NCBI GenBank assembly: GCA_958510825.1
Contig: OY294048.1
Location: 14,091,589-14,155,588, forward strand
DNA length: 64,000 nucleotides
Reading direction: 5' to 3'
Source: Brachypterus glaber
Lineage: Eukaryota; Arthropoda; Insecta; Coleoptera; Kateretidae
Positions within the stretch are counted from its first letter, which is position 1. Each line of letters starts with the position of its first letter. A program made the position numbers and the translations under genes. This document shows, in pieces, positions 1-10,742 of the stretch. The notes under the pieces are model-generated. The model made no database searches. It was not told where the DNA came from and saw only the letters and a program-made list of their open reading frames with translations.

Positions 1-240
1 AGTGATCTTTCAGAAATGACAGCTAAATTGTTTATTTTAGAAATACGAAAATATTGCAATTTAAATGTGTATCTGATGTTATTAAAAAAAATAAGTACTT
101 AAAACTATTTTTACCATAACATTTTAATACATTTAAGTTTTTGATATATCTGAAGTGATGTGAAGTTAGTCACAAGACAGTTCCCGACCAGGGGATGGAA
201 ACGTGGGGTTTCAAACTTTTTAGGTAGTAGAAGTTAACAA
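1..240. repeat. Dispersed repeat, inverted partner of 61990-62210
   Basis: The first 240 bases reappear in reverse complement near the other end of the window. Shared stretches include a run around TGACTAACTTCACAT, the segment containing CTACCTAAAAAGTTTGAAAC, and the terminal CTGTCATTTCTGAAA. The two copies differ by scattered substitutions, so this is an old dispersed element rather than a recent duplication. The copy here is cut by the window start, so its true end is unknown. No coding potential was seen. Confidence 0.8.
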
Positions 241-554
241 TAACACAGGTTTACAAAAAAAAAGTCAGGACTTTTTGACCGGACCATGGTATTCCTAGGT
301 ATTTTGGCGCCCTGAATCAGATCCCGGGTCAGTTTTGCCCCATCACGTCAGGAAAACGATATTTCAAGGTCATTTGGAGGTCAAAATGGTGATTTTTTGG
401 GAGCGGCCCCGGGACAACATCTCAAGCGACCTGTTAACTTCACGGGTAACTGTTTAGGTCTTGAATACTTTCTGGACGTTGGGAAGGACTCTAAATTTCG
501 ACCAGGACCAGCCCTGGGCCAGCCCAGTGGGTAAAATGTCGCCATGATCGTTGT
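241..554. other. Unassigned stretch of moderate GC
   Basis: No gene is recognised. The phrase ATTCCTAGGTATTTTGGCGCC near 290 resembles text inside the 1039-bp duplication (for example 20331-20345), so part of this stretch probably belongs to the same repeat family. Confidence 0.35.
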
Positions 555-945
555 AACTCGTAAATTTTCGATCTCCCTGTCAAGGCTTTGAATTTCAGCG
601 ATCCATTTGCTGTGAATTAATGACGGTCGACCTAGCCCTGACCAGAATGGCCCTAAAACCTTGCCAGAACATTGGAGTTATGCTCCGTGTACTGCTCAGG
701 GCTGGCTCAGGGGGTCACTAACTGGCGAATTTCTATTTCTTTGCCAAGTCGCCCAATTGCGACTATGCATTTGCTGTGAGTTAATGACGCTCGACCCAGC
801 ATTGACCTTAATGACCCAGGGCCGGCCCAACGGGTAGGGAGTGGTCCCGCGATTTCTAACTCACGAATTTCGATTTCCCTGCCAATACGTGGAAATTTGA
901 CGGTACATTTGCTGTGATTGAATGGTGGTCCACTCGGCACTGATC
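555..945. repeat. Diverged tandem repeat, three units of 140-165 bp
   Basis: Three related units begin near 555, 719 and 859. Each runs AACT(C/G)..GAATTT-CGAT(C/T)TC-CCTG(T/C)CAA, then ATTTGCTGTGA.TTAATG, then a GGTCGAC/GCTCGAC-like block. GC content is well above the surrounding DNA. The open frame on the minus strand (707-940) only reflects the repetition, giving two similar peptide segments, and is not called a gene. It looks like an old satellite-like or subterminal transposon array. Confidence 0.7.
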
Positions 946-1099
946 TGAGTAACTCTAGAACCTTGCCGAAATATCGAATCGATCAGCCGCTTATCCCGCC
1001 CTGAGCTGACCCAAGGTGTAGAATTCTCGACAACGGATATGCGTTCTTACCTGGGGTAAATCCAAGTAGGACATTTTAATGGATCACCGTCAGGATTCT

Positions 1100-1405
1100 C
1101 GCTTCCCGGCGACAAGACTCCACGACGATATTCCCAGGAAAAAAATTGCCCGAGGACAAAACTCCCGCGACCAAAATTCCCGGGCTACAAAATCCCCGTG
1201 ACAAAATTCCCGGGCCACAAAATCCCCATGACAAAATTCCCGCGTGACAAAATTTCCGTATAAAAAATGCATGTAAAAACACAGGTTAGGTTTGGACCTA
1301 ACCTAATCTAACCTGAGTTTTTACATACATTTTTTATACGGGAATTTCGTCACCCGGGAATTTGGTCACCCGGGAATTTCGTCACCCGGTAATTTCGTGT
1401 GAGAC
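1100..1405. repeat. Foldback element with 16-17 bp subterminal arrays
   Basis: The left half carries about seven imperfect copies of GTGACAAAATTCCCGG. The right half carries about four copies of the reverse complement (CGGGAATTTCGTCACC). Between them are inverted arms containing TGCATGTAAAAA / TTTTTACATACA, and a core with the near-palindrome GGTTAGGT-TTGG-ACCTAACC. Arrays inside the inverted arms resemble the organisation of Drosophila FB or Galileo foldback elements; that comparison is structural, not a sequence match. Confidence 0.7.
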
Positions 1406-1483
1406 GGGTAGACTGTCAATTTTTTAATACCTCTTTTTTCACTGGTGTAGCCACCCAATTATTCTATTTTCTAGATTAGTACC

Positions 1484-1727
1484 TACACTGAAAATATGTT
1501 ACCGTAGTAAATACAGAACGTTTTTGCCTGTTTGGAACGCCATCTGGGCCCAGGCCTACATTTGTTATTAATTACTTGTTTGAGTAAAACATATCGTTGT
1601 TCTGTTATGTGTTACCGGTAACACATACCAGTATACCGTAACAACTTATATTAATTACAAATGTTGCCTGGGGTTCCTAATAGGCAAAAACGTTTGGTAT
1701 TTACTACGGTAACGAATTATCAGTGTA
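1484..1727. mobile_element. Palindromic MITE, ACACTGA ends
   Basis: The ends TACACTGAAAATATGTTACC and its near reverse complement GGTAACGAATTATCAGTGTA define a 244-bp foldback. The arms continue through GTAGTAAATAC, ACGTTTTTGCCT, GGAAC and ACATTTGTTATTAATTA to a loop near GTTACCGGTAACAC. A TA dinucleotide lies at each edge, suggesting a TA target duplication of Tc1/mariner type. There is no coding capacity, so it is non-autonomous. Confidence 0.85.
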
Positions 1728-2181
1728 TTAAGAAAAAACTGATACATCAAAAACTACTCGAAGTTTTGTCTTGACCCAGATCCGGACTTTACATGCCGAT
1801 CATTTCGGTCTGCTTGGAAGTTTGGTGGTCGAATTCACTTCGTTAAGGTCCCAAACCAAACATACCGCCGCAACTATTCGAGATTCTCCCGGACCATTTT
1901 CACACCTCCGTGGCTTTTGCACGCAGTAAATCCTACATAGTTTAGGAGTAAACTTTTTACTTTCCACTAGGAAAACTATACAGGTTATTATTTAAAAGTC
2001 CTTAGCTCAAAGCGTTCTCGAGTTATCGTGATCACAATCTTCTTCCGGTCAGACCGATAGACCGACCGGCAGACAGATTTTTTCAAAAAATCAGCTTTTT
2101 TGTATACAGGGTGTTATTTAAGTACGTGACCAAACTTCAAGGGGTTATTCTTTGAGTGATTCTAAGACGAAAAGTTTATTT

Positions 2182-2483
2182 AAACATAGGTCCGGTAATG
2201 CTTCGTTTTCAACATACATTTTTTCGTAAATATTTTAATAATCCTTTAGCCGGTTTTGTTGAAATTTAGCAGTGTTATTTATGGTAAAAAGGGGCTAATT
2301 TATCCCTAACTAGTTTAAAATTATTATATAAACATAGGTCCGGTAATGCTTCGTTTTCAACATACAGGGTGTCAAAACTTTTTTTAAAAAATGTTTTTTT
2401 TTTCGTAAATATCTTAATAATCCTTTAGCCGATTTTGTTGGAATTTGGCAGTGTTATTTATGGTAGTAAGGGGCTAATTTAGT
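2182..2483. repeat. Direct duplication, offset 148 bp
   Basis: A block starting AAACATAGGTCCGGTAATGC occurs at 2182 and again at 2330. Both are followed by CGTAAATATYTTAATAATCC and GCAGTGTTATTTATGGTA. The second copy has an insertion carrying ACAGGGTGTC, the end motif of several elements elsewhere in the window. This is a tandem duplication within a transposon-derived stretch. Confidence 0.8.
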
Positions 2484-2889
2484 AGTACTAGATAGAAAAA
2501 AATAACAGGTACATCCCAGTTTTTGATAGTTTGGTAGTTTTAATTTTTTATTATGTTGTCCCAGGGACATGCAAAAAAGTGATTTTTATTTATTTTTTTT
2601 TTAAACGTAGCAAGATTCGAAAAAAATTTAATTGGCCATATATAAATAAATCCTTTTCATCAGTATAGGGAATTAAACATTATTTTTATTTATGCAAAAA
2701 AATTGTTTTACTATAAATAATAAGTGTGATATCGCTAAAAATTATAGTTTTTGTCCATTTTGCCCTCTCGCCCCTCCCTTGGCATCAGCTCATGTTAACC
2801 ATATTTGATATAACGCAAACAGAAAAAGTCCTGAATCGTTTGGTGAAAGAAATTTTCAAATCGGACATTCCGTTCAAAAGTTATAAAGT

Positions 2890-2925
2890 TAACCGAGAGA
2901 CAGACAGACAGACAGACCGACATTT
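2890..2925. repeat. GACA microsatellite in a degenerate repeat
   Basis: GAGACAGACAGACAGACAGACC is followed by a T-rich run. Related GACA-rich runs lie near 2047-2080 and 43770-43795, each beside CCGTTCAAAAG-like or T-rich DNA, suggesting one old dispersed repeat carrying the microsatellite. Confidence 0.5.
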
Positions 2926-3394
2926 TTTTAACACCCACTTTTTTCACATTTTCTCGACGTTTTATGATATTCTTAAACAGAAAATGTAAAAAAAATGAGT
3001 TTTCGGTCGATTTTAAAAAAGGGTGTTTTCACCCGTAAAAATTAGAAGAGTCCTTTCGCTCATCCGAGGTACATGTATTTCAAAATTTAAGTCTTCTTGA
3101 ACGTCAGTCGGTATTGAGTCAATACTAACTATTGACCGTGGTCATTACAGCTCCGCTTAGGTATAAACTCCTCCACATACCCGTTGACACAGGGACAAAC
3201 CGCGCTAATTTATAGCCCCTTTTGTACTCGACGGTCCCATTCAAATTACAACAATGCCTATGCAATAAATTCTAAAATATTATTACGTTTCTATTCAAAC
3301 GCTTCTTTTCTTTCGAGATAAAAAATATTCAATTCGATAGGTAAATTTTTAAATTTTAATCGCAAAAACCTTATTAGGTATTAAACCACTTTTA

Positions 3395-4095
3395 AGGGGC
3401 CTTTCAAATTTGAAAAATATTTGTTTTAAACATTTTTTTTTATATATAGAAACAAAAAAGATATTGTGAAATTTTTTAGGTGTTTATTTATATTCAAAAA
3501 ACGGTGGTCCACATGATTCCGGCCGTTTGGATCGGCTAAAAAAACGGGATATTATTCAGTACATAGAAAAAACGGATTCCTTGAACCAAGGACACGTGTC
3601 TTTGGATATGTTTAAAGCCATATTCTCTTGTTTCAAGAAAATTCCAGCCTTGAAACAAGAGAATATGGCTTTGAACGTATACAAAGACACGTGTCCTTGG
3701 TTCAAGAAATCGGTTTTTTCTATGTAGTCGATATAGCCCGAACTAGAAGAAAAACTTTCGCCAAAAAATAACGAAATGGCGGACGTTTTTTTTTTAAATT
3801 TTTTTGAAAAACGTCCGCCATTTTGTTATTTTTTGGTCAAAAAAAAATATTCTAGCTATAGCGACTTCAATACTGAATAATATCCCGTTTTTTTTAGTCG
3901 ATCTAAACGACCGGAATCAGTGCGACCTTCGTTTTTTTATGCTTTTTTCAAAAAAAAAAATATGGCCAAAAAATGGCATCTAAAAAACGTTTTTTTTTTT
4001 TGTATTTTTAAATATAAATAAACATGCCTATATCTTTTTTCTTTCTATATAAAAAAATGTAAAAAAAAATAATTTGAAGGTAGAAAGACCCCGTA
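3395..4095. mobile_element. Large foldback element, about 700 bp, with a nested insertion
   Basis: Long imperfect inverted arms can be traced. The left arm contains TGATTCCGGCCGTTTGGATC and ACGGGATATTATTCAGTA. The right arm contains the reverse complements ATACTGAATAATATCCCGT and GATCTAAACGACCGGAATCA. Outer parts match through GTTTATTTATATT. The centre is a second tight hairpin, AATGGCGGACGT / ACGTCCGCCATT at 3775-3825. The left arm is interrupted at ATTCAGTA by a different palindrome (3560-3726), so this is a palindrome inside a palindrome. No protein is encoded. Confidence 0.8.
3560..3726. mobile_element. Foldback MITE, CTTGAACCAAGGACACGTG family, copy 1
   Basis: The ends ACATAGAAAAAACGGATTCC and GGTTTTTTCTATGT are inverted. 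The arms hold CCTTGAACCAAGGACACGTG, AAAGCCATATTCTCTTG and their complements. Compared with the copy at 37552-37820 it lacks the central 90-100 bp. It is inserted in the left arm of a larger foldback; the uninterrupted right arm shows the insertion point as ATTCAGTA. Each arm carries a CACGTG palindrome. Confidence 0.85.
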
Positions 4096-4491
4096 AGTAA
4101 AAATAGACCTACATTTTTCGCGTAAAAAAACTTTGCGTCCTAAAATCAAGCTCCGAAAAACGCACAAAAAAAAACGCGCAAGATAAACTTTCGCGCCATG
4201 CGAAATCAGCGCATTTTATATCAGCGCAATCAATAACCGTGTGGTATTAAAGCCGCGCATAGTAAATTCGTATGCTTATTCAATTTTTATGTATCAAGAA
4301 ATAAATAAAGTCATGTTTTTTTCATGTTACTATGTTTTTCTTACAGTTAAAAATATCTTATTGACTAGGTATAAAACATTTGGATTCTAGCATGCAGTTA
4401 AAAAAATTGAAGTGATCTAAATTTATATTGATGTTAATTATTCAAAATATTTATTTTATCATTACTCACAAAAGGTATAGTAGTACATATT

Positions 4492-4912
4492 AAAGTTTAT
4501 TTTTTTAAGGTATAGTTATTTTAAATTTGCCGCTAAATACTCCACAAAGTCCGATTTACACTGAAGCATGTGGCTTGTTTTGAATGTCAACATAACCAAA
4601 ATTTATAATTTTTGTTTACTTACTTTGTTTTTATGATGTTTTTATGTAAATAAAAAGAATTGATAAAGCTGTTGCTAAAAACACTTTTGTATTCCTGTAG
4701 AAACAAAATTTGCTTATAAAATCGCTTTTATTTCAATCATTTAGAGGAATAAACCATTGTTTTGTTAACGGCACGTCAACGTTTTACGGTTGTTTAAATT
4801 GGGCCTAGTCATTTCGCTTACAACGCATGCTTATCTTACGTTGCTATGGTATTTTCGAGATTGTTTACAAGCGGGGATGTTTAAAATAACTATACCTTAA
4901 AAAAAAACTTTA
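4492..4912. mobile_element. TIR element, AAGGTATAGTTATTTTAAA ends
   Basis: AAGGTATAGTTATTTTAAA at about 4508 recurs inverted as TTTAAAATAACTATACCTT at about 4879, extended outward by T-rich/A-rich runs and AAAGTT / AACTTT. The interior of about 360 bp is AT-rich and non-coding. It is a non-autonomous DNA element by structure; the superfamily is not assigned. Confidence 0.6.
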
Positions 4913-5505
4913 GATTTGATTCTTCCGTTTTAAAACAAACAGATAACAGAAAAAATAAATTTCGCGAAAAAAGAATCGTGTGAAAAGCTAAATGCGCAAT
5001 TTTTTTTTTCAGGCTAATTTTTTATAGCTCGAATTATGTTCTGGGCGAAAAAAAAAACTGCGAAAATTGTTGAGTATGTGAACTAAAACCTTTAAAATGT
5101 TGGCGAATCCATTTTTAAGCAGTTTTAGTTTTAAGCAGATTTAAAAAAAAAAAAACGTTAAAAATTAAGATAGTTAAAGTTTAGAGGAACATTTAAGTAA
5201 TCGGATTGCTGCAATCGTATTTGATTTTAGGGTTAGGGTTAAATTTAATTATTTTATTTTTGGTAATAAACAAAATATGGGTACAAAATACATACAAAAC
5301 TGAATAATTTATTTCAAGTTAATGAACTTTTAAAAATTTCGTTTTCATTAAAAATAAAATGATTATATTTAACCCGAGATTTAACCTTTTAGTCCAGGCT
5401 GGACAGCATGCCTATAATTAATTTTTAGCCAGCAATATTTTAAACAAACTTAGTTATAACCAATGTTTCCAAGTTATCACTTATGGATAAACATAGAATT
5501 GAGAT
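4913..5505. other. AT-rich stretch without recognised genes
   Basis: Nothing convincing is present. The double TTAGGG at about 5228-5240 is too short for a telomeric tract, and insects use TTAGG. Confidence 0.5.
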
Positions 5506-5508
5506 TTA

Positions 5509-5653
5509 GGGCATATCCACAGGCTCGCATAACAACATAGTACATAACAATGCGATGCCGTGATTGGCTTGATGTGCCGTCATGTATCTTGTAAGTCAAT
5601 CACGGCATCGCATTCCTATGTTTTATGTTTTTATGCAAGCTTCTGAATATGCC
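5509..5653. mobile_element. PIF/Harbinger-like palindromic MITE with TTA duplication
   Basis: A 145-bp foldback starts GGGCATATCC and ends GAATATGCC. Its arms match over GCATAA.AACAT, AATGCGATGCCGTGATTG and complement. TTA flanks both sides (5506-5508 and 5654-5656). The 3-bp TWA duplication and GGG-starting ends are features of Tourist/Harbinger-type MITEs. It lies about 750 bp upstream of the bab start codon. Confidence 0.85.
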
Positions 5654-5979
5654 TTAAGTTATTCCGGGATGAAATAACACCATGATTAAATACTAGGATG
5701 AAAAGACACAGGATGAAACGACGCGGGATAAAATGACGCGATGTGAAATTAAGACAGCTGAAATTGGGGTAATTTTTTGTTTTATAGATTCTGCGGAGGT
5801 ACTCTTAATCCTTAACTAATTTTCTAACTAAGTCACCAACCTGGTAATTCTATTTCCCAGAGGTTATGCACAAAAATTTTCCTGCGGAATATCCCTCGAG
5901 GTAATAGTATAACCGAGTTAGAAAAGATTCAAACACGTGGTGAATGACCACGTTGGTCCATAACCTGCCTCGAAGAATT

Positions 5980-6409
5980 CGGCAAAGTGTCTTGGTCCAG
6001 TTGGGAGGGGGGGGAGAAGGGGGTCAGGTGGCGTAATTAGGCTGCCGTGGCGGTGATTGCCGCGCGGTGGCCACGCGGTTCTTGTGGGTGGATGGGTGGG
6101 GTGAGGGCGGTCTCGCTCGCGTTGGTGGGGGTATAAGGCGTGCGCGCAGGGGCCGGCCGCGAACCTCCTGCCGAGTCGCCGTGCACTCAGCGGAACTCCG
6201 TCAGTATCTTCGCTGCAGTCGTCGCGTCGCTATCTGTCAGCGTCGTCGTTTTTTTACGAACACGTACGACACGTGCTCTTGCTTACTCCTCAGTGAATTC
6301 ACTAGATTTTTCGTACTGTTTCTTGTGCTGTCTCAGGACTGCCATGTGCTTTGTGTTGTGTTAAACTGTGTCTGTTTTTAACAGGTGTGTTTGGACCAAA
6401 TCAGCCACC
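5980..6409 (+). promoter_or_regulatory. GC-rich promoter and 5' untranslated region of bab
   Basis: GC content rises sharply from about 5990 and stays high into the coding exon, unlike the AT-rich surroundings. GTATAAGGCG at 6131-6140 resembles a TATA box, and TCAGTATCTT at 6201 fits an arthropod initiator, but they are about 70 bp apart, so they probably do not act as a pair. A pyrimidine-rich stretch ending TTTTTAACAG at 6384 looks like a splice acceptor, so the last 25 bases before the ATG may begin a spliced exon. Transcript data would decide between a continuous leader and this acceptor. Confidence 0.5.
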
Positions 6410-7192
6410 ATGCAGCACTCCAACGTGTCGCCGCAGCAGTTCTGCCTCCGATGGAACAACTACCAGTCCAACTTAACCAACGTCTTCGATCAGCTTCTCC
6501 AAAGTGAATCGTTCGTCGATGTGACATTAGCCTGTGACGGACATTCGGTCAAAGCCCACAAAATGGTGTTGTCCGCGTGTAGCCCCTATTTCCAGTCCCT
6601 GTTTTTCGAGAATCCTTGCCAACACCCCATCGTCATCATGAGAGACATTAAATGGCCCGAGCTCAAAGCCGCGGTTGAGTTCATGTACAAAGGCGAGATC
6701 AACGTTTCCCAAGAACAGATCGGACCTTTGCTAAAGGTCGCCGAATCCCTTAAAATTCGCGGTCTCGCCGATGTAAACGGTGAACAAGACATAGTTGCGC
6801 CTGCCACAGGCGAATTAACCGCTAGACCATCGTCTATTAAACCCGTTGGAACCCCAAATAACAGTCATACCCCGGTGACAGACTGGGAGTCTATGAGACG
6901 CGAAGAACTTGACAGCTCTGGAAGAGCCAAAAAGCGTCGTAGACCCTCTGGAGAACGCAGCAGCCTGAGCAGCCCTGCTGAGAGCGCGAGTACGGAAATT
7001 CCGGAGCCTCCGCCATCTGTGGAGATGTCTCCGGCGCCGTCTGCGACTCCGCTGCCGCCGTCGGCGCCCGGAGAGCCGCTGCAGCTTACGTTGCCGTTGC
7101 CGCCACAAGCCACCATTTCACATGCTTCTTCTGCTGCTGACGATTTGGAAATCAAGCCTGGCATCGCCGAGATGATCCGCGAGGAAGAAAGG
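6410..7192 (+). CDS. bab: bric-a-brac BTB transcription factor, first coding exon
   Basis: This encodes the first 261 residues of a BTB/POZ nuclear factor. The BTB domain spans about residues 9-125: FCLRWNNYQSNLTNVFD at the start, FVDVTLACDGHSVKAHKMVL and SACSPYF in the centre, then CQHPIVIMRD, FMYKGEINVSQ and KIRGLADV. The PCQHPIVIMRD and GEINVSQ text is closest, from memory of the family, to Drosophila Bab1/Bab2 rather than Broad, Lola or Tramtrack. A basic cluster KKRRRP at 174-179 could be a nuclear localisation signal; a Pro/Ser-rich linker follows. The exon ends in GIAEMIREEER, the segment preceding the conserved bab C-terminal part, and is cut at a codon boundary (phase 0) by G|GTAAGT. 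The ATG at 6410 was chosen for its GCCACC context; the frame is open further upstream but without a good ATG. The Psq/HTH DNA-binding exon is not in the window. In flies Bab controls limb, ovary and pigmentation patterning. Confidence 0.9.
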
Positions 7193-7200
7193 GTAAGTGA
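7193..7200 (+). other. Splice donor of bab exon
   Basis: GTAAGTGA follows AAAGG directly after the codons for MIREEER. Reading through would add only VSEKLKKKKNKC and a stop, a low-complexity tail from intronic A-rich DNA. The conserved protein segment stopping exactly here supports use of this donor. Confidence 0.85.
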
Positions 7201-8245
7201 AAAATTAAAAAAAAAAAAAAATAAATGTTAAGTTGACCAATTCCAGATAAATGCTTATTGTGGAATAAATATTATTCCTGCTTCGTGAAGGCCATTTTTT
7301 TAAAATAATATGCTTCTTTGAAAAAAGTTTCATTATACCCGGTCATATAATTTTCGCTAACCTGTCGCTTTCGAGTTGTCCAGAAAAAACTTTTTTAAAT
7401 GGGACACCCTGCGTATTAAAGATGATGATACTTAAAGATCTGGATAAGAATTAAGTTATTCTAATTTAGAATTACTAAAGTTAATATGTAGTTGTAAACT
7501 AAACTACGTAATCTCAATGTGAGCCGATGGACGTTCTTAATTAATATAAAGAAACTGCTATTAAAGTAGTACTTAAATATTTTAAGTTCAGATTTAATAA
7601 AATCAATAATTTTAAGTCTGAACCTCGGTCTGAACTTGTGCTTAAAATTAATTAAATTAATATCTTAATGTAAAATTTATGAAAATAATGAAAGTTCGTA
7701 AATTTTATAATGAATCTTTTAAGATTAAAATAGAAACAGCAACAAATGTTAAACATCGCTACAAGACTAGCTTTCATCGGTTAAAAGATAAGGAAATTAT
7801 TTTTAGCAGTGTAGAGTTATTTAGAAAAGAGCACATATTTTAAGTAATTTCATTTTTAGAATAAAAAAGTGTTTTTTTTTTCACGTCCGAGACTAAAACG
7901 TGGGTTTGACGCCCTAATTAGCGGGAGTAAACCCGTTGTTTTTCTCTCCAGGGATAAAAAATTATGGCAGCACTATAGGCGAAAGAAAATGCATATATTG
8001 ATATTATCATGTAATGTCAGAAATGTCATATAATTTTTAAACATATTTTTGCAAAATTTACTGTAAATACTGGGCTTAAAACTATGATTTATTATTAAAA
8101 ATGGTAAAAACAATACAACGAGTATATGAAACATCATTTAAAAATTGGAAATTATTTAAAAATTGGAAATAATTTTCATAGAAGAAATGTCGAGATAAAC
8201 CACGAACCAAATTAAATTTTAAATTATTATAGTATTGTAAATACT
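7201..8245. other. Intron sequence, nothing recognised
   Basis: AT-rich DNA immediately downstream of the bab donor. A GACACCCTGCGTATT phrase near 7406 is a degenerate end of the ACAGGGTG type of transposon. No reading frames of interest were seen. Confidence 0.5.
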
Positions 8246-8475
8246 CATGAGGATGAAGTTTGCAACGTTTTTTTGCATCGAAAATTCCAATAGTATATTA
8301 AAGTACTTGTTCCATATCACGTTTTTAACGCAATAGTACATTAGAAAATCTGCCGCAAGCGGCTTATTTTCCAAACTTGTACTCGTGCGCTAAAAACGTT
8401 TGTTATGAAACTAGTACTTTAATATACTATTTGAATTTTTGATGCAAAAAAACGTTGCAAACTTCAGCTTCATAA
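8246..8475. mobile_element. Foldback MITE with GCCGCAAGCGGC centre, copy 1
   Basis: Inverted arms of about 110 bp contain GAAGTTTGCAACGTTTTTTT, ATAGTATATTAAAGTACT and ACGTTTTTA.CGC, folding around TGCCGCAAGCGGCTTA. A partial second copy of the same central text is at 54532-54650, including AACTTGTACTCGTGCGCTAA. Non-coding. Confidence 0.85.
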
Positions 8476-8879
8476 ACACTCTGTGGTATAAAGTCCCAAA
8501 AATAAGTATAAATAAATTAAATCGCCTCAGCAGCTTCTTTATCTATATTTTACATTGGGTTTGTGTACCTACCGGTGTGTATAAGACTGATTTTGTATTT
8601 TCTTTATTAAAATCCATTTATTTTTAATTTTTACGGCGCTTTATCTTAAAATTTAGGAAATCTTGATTAAATTGCGAAAATGCCGCATCTGATATTAAAA
8701 TTTACATGATTCTGAATTTAAAATATAAACCAAATAATGGTTTCGGAAGCGCAAAAATGATCGTATACCAGGAGTAAACTGTCTGTTTTAGTCCCTTGGT
8801 ATAACTTATAACTATTACTTTCCCTAAGATAAAAAAGTCTTGCGTTAGTAAAAAAAATCGAAAAATCTTTATTGCTTTT

Positions 8880-8965
8880 TTTTATTTACCTTTTTGATTT
8901 TAATGAACCTAGGCCTTTAGGGGAAAGTATTATTTTGTTGGCAGCAGTATTTTTTTATTCTTTAC
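8880..8965. repeat. Dispersed repeat, AGGCCTTTAGGGGAAAGTAT family
   Basis: The phrase AGGCCTTTAGGGGAAAGTAT followed by TTGTTGGCAGCAGTATTTTT recurs at about 22990-23050 and, shortened, at about 63204-63243. A weaker match lies near 59483-59520. The borders are not clear, so the element type is not assigned. Confidence 0.65.
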
Positions 8966-9954
8966 CAAAGGGCAATATAAAGTTAAAATTCTAAATTAAT
9001 ACCTACGGCCTGCCTGACTGTCTTTGTCGACACTTGTTTGCATAGAGGCCTTTTATGATAAATGGGATAAATATATTAAATTGGATTAAAGTATTAAATA
9101 GGATAAAAGTGTTGTCCCATTTGAAAAATCAAAAAGTTAATTTATTTTTGGAAAAATCGGTGACAGATTTTGGAAAATCATATCATCGGAGAAATTATGA
9201 AATATGCATAGTAATGCATTATGCATTGTATACCTACCGCTTTATATAAAAAAGGTATAAGGGACTCAATTAAAGGGAGGTCATTTAAAAAATACGTCCT
9301 GTACATTGGAAATCTTTTTTCCAAAAAACTCTTACACACTTCACAAAACTCGACTACGTCTCAGGTAGCAATAATGCTAGTTATGTTGTAAAACCACCGT
9401 TTATACACTCATACAATAACTACTGCTATTATCATTCCATTTTTGGAAACAGTCTGAAAATTTTGAGTGTATCCGACTATATTTATTTTTTTTCTTTAAA
9501 CTCCTATAGCATTTTGCTTCTTCAAGATATTTAGGCTTACTTTTATCGAACTTTATTTTTCCGTAATTTGTATATGGATCGGATGGTTCGTTCTTAAGTT
9601 ACTTTCCTTAAAATTCCTTGCCTCCTTACGATTCCGATAATAAAATTTTACCATTAATGTAATTAAAGTTTGAAAACAGAATTGTGTAACATTTAGAAAT
9701 ATATCGCCTTGTAAATTCCAAAACATCGTATCTGAAAAAATACCACTTGACTGGTGATAAAAATTATCCTTTTTTTAAACAATAACGTATTAATTTAATG
9801 ACTTTATTAATTACATATAAACAAGAATAAGTTTTTATTTATAGTAGTTTACTACCCTAAGTATAAAAAAAGAATAATTTCTAGTCTCTGGCAAGTTTTT
9901 ATTTTTCATATAGGACATTTCGGAATCTACAAGGCGATATTACATTACATTACA
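8966..9954. other. AT-rich intron sequence without recognised genes
   Basis: No conserved coding or structured RNA signal was seen. Short open frames here are as expected by chance in such DNA. Confidence 0.45.
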
Positions 9955-10218
9955 TGTTTGTTTAACCTCGTACTATTCTACTTAATTAAGCATCCCCTAT
10001 GTCCAGAACTTGTGAGGGCTAGTAGTAGAGGGACCACCGGCTTATACTGACTTTCGAACCAGTTTTTATAGGGAGTGTCCGCTTCACGTACGCCTTCGCC
10101 AAATTTCAATTATTAATTAACTGAAAAAGGCAAATCGGCGCCAGTGAGAATCGAACTCACGCTAGTTGTAGTAGACTTGTCATGTACAGACGCGGTAGAC
10201 CACTACACCAATCCTCCC
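9955..10218 (-). mobile_element. tRNA-derived SINE, head type B
   Basis: On the minus strand the element begins GGGAGGATTGGTGTAGTGG. It carries an RNA polymerase III A box (TGGTGTAGTGG) and B box (GTTCGATTC), matching both consensus sequences, then the body GCCGATTTGCCTTTTTCAGTT, AGTGAAGCGGACACTCCC-like text and GGTTCGAAAGTCAGTATAAG. It ends with a short (CAAA)n tail (TGTTTGTTT on +). No clear target duplication was found. Confidence 0.85.
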
Positions 10219-10742
10219 AAATAAATGGCGAAATTGAAGTAAAGGATTTCTTATTTTCTTTTGGAACAAAGTAAAATAAGGTTGAATATGAGTTTATGTA
10301 CTAACTTAAGTTAAAAAATAATTATGCTTTAATGTAAGAGAAGTTTGCGCTTTGATCAGAAGTTGTAAAATGGACATAAAAACGGACAAAAACGTTCAAT
10401 AAAAAATTCGGAAAGTCGTTTTTAAGGTAAAAAAACGTGTACAGCTCAATATTTAGTTGGGTAAAGTTTCGGAAGAAGTTGTAAAAGTCTCGAGAGGTTT
10501 GTGAGCAATTTCCGGACTAGTTCGTATTTATGTTTGATAAATTACTTATCTCTCAATGCTTTTCAAACAATCGCAGATTTGTCTACAGATAATACTGCTC
10601 TACAAAATACACTTAATATTTTAAATTATTGATAACTGTTATTATGGGTATTAATTTTTTGACATTTCATTTATAGATCTGAAATTTCGTTGGCCAAATT
10701 CTGTTCTAGTTACAGTTTCCTCAAGGAACCAAGTGGTTAAAT

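Noticed and set aside
5226..5243. TTAGGGTTAGGG resembling vertebrate telomere repeat
   Set aside because: Only two units, and insects use TTAGG; chance is enough.
6815..7164. Long minus-strand frames opposite the bab exon
   Set aside because: Shadows of the GC-rich coding exon; composition Arg- or Gly-rich with no domain.
7193..7231. Continuation of the bab frame past the donor (VSEKLKKKKNKC)
   Set aside because: It reads into A-rich intronic sequence after a consensus donor, and the conserved protein segment ends before it.
10140..10218. Functional tRNA genes at the SINE heads
   Set aside because: Boxes A and B are good but the sequences do not close an acceptor stem and are joined to a common SINE body in six places.
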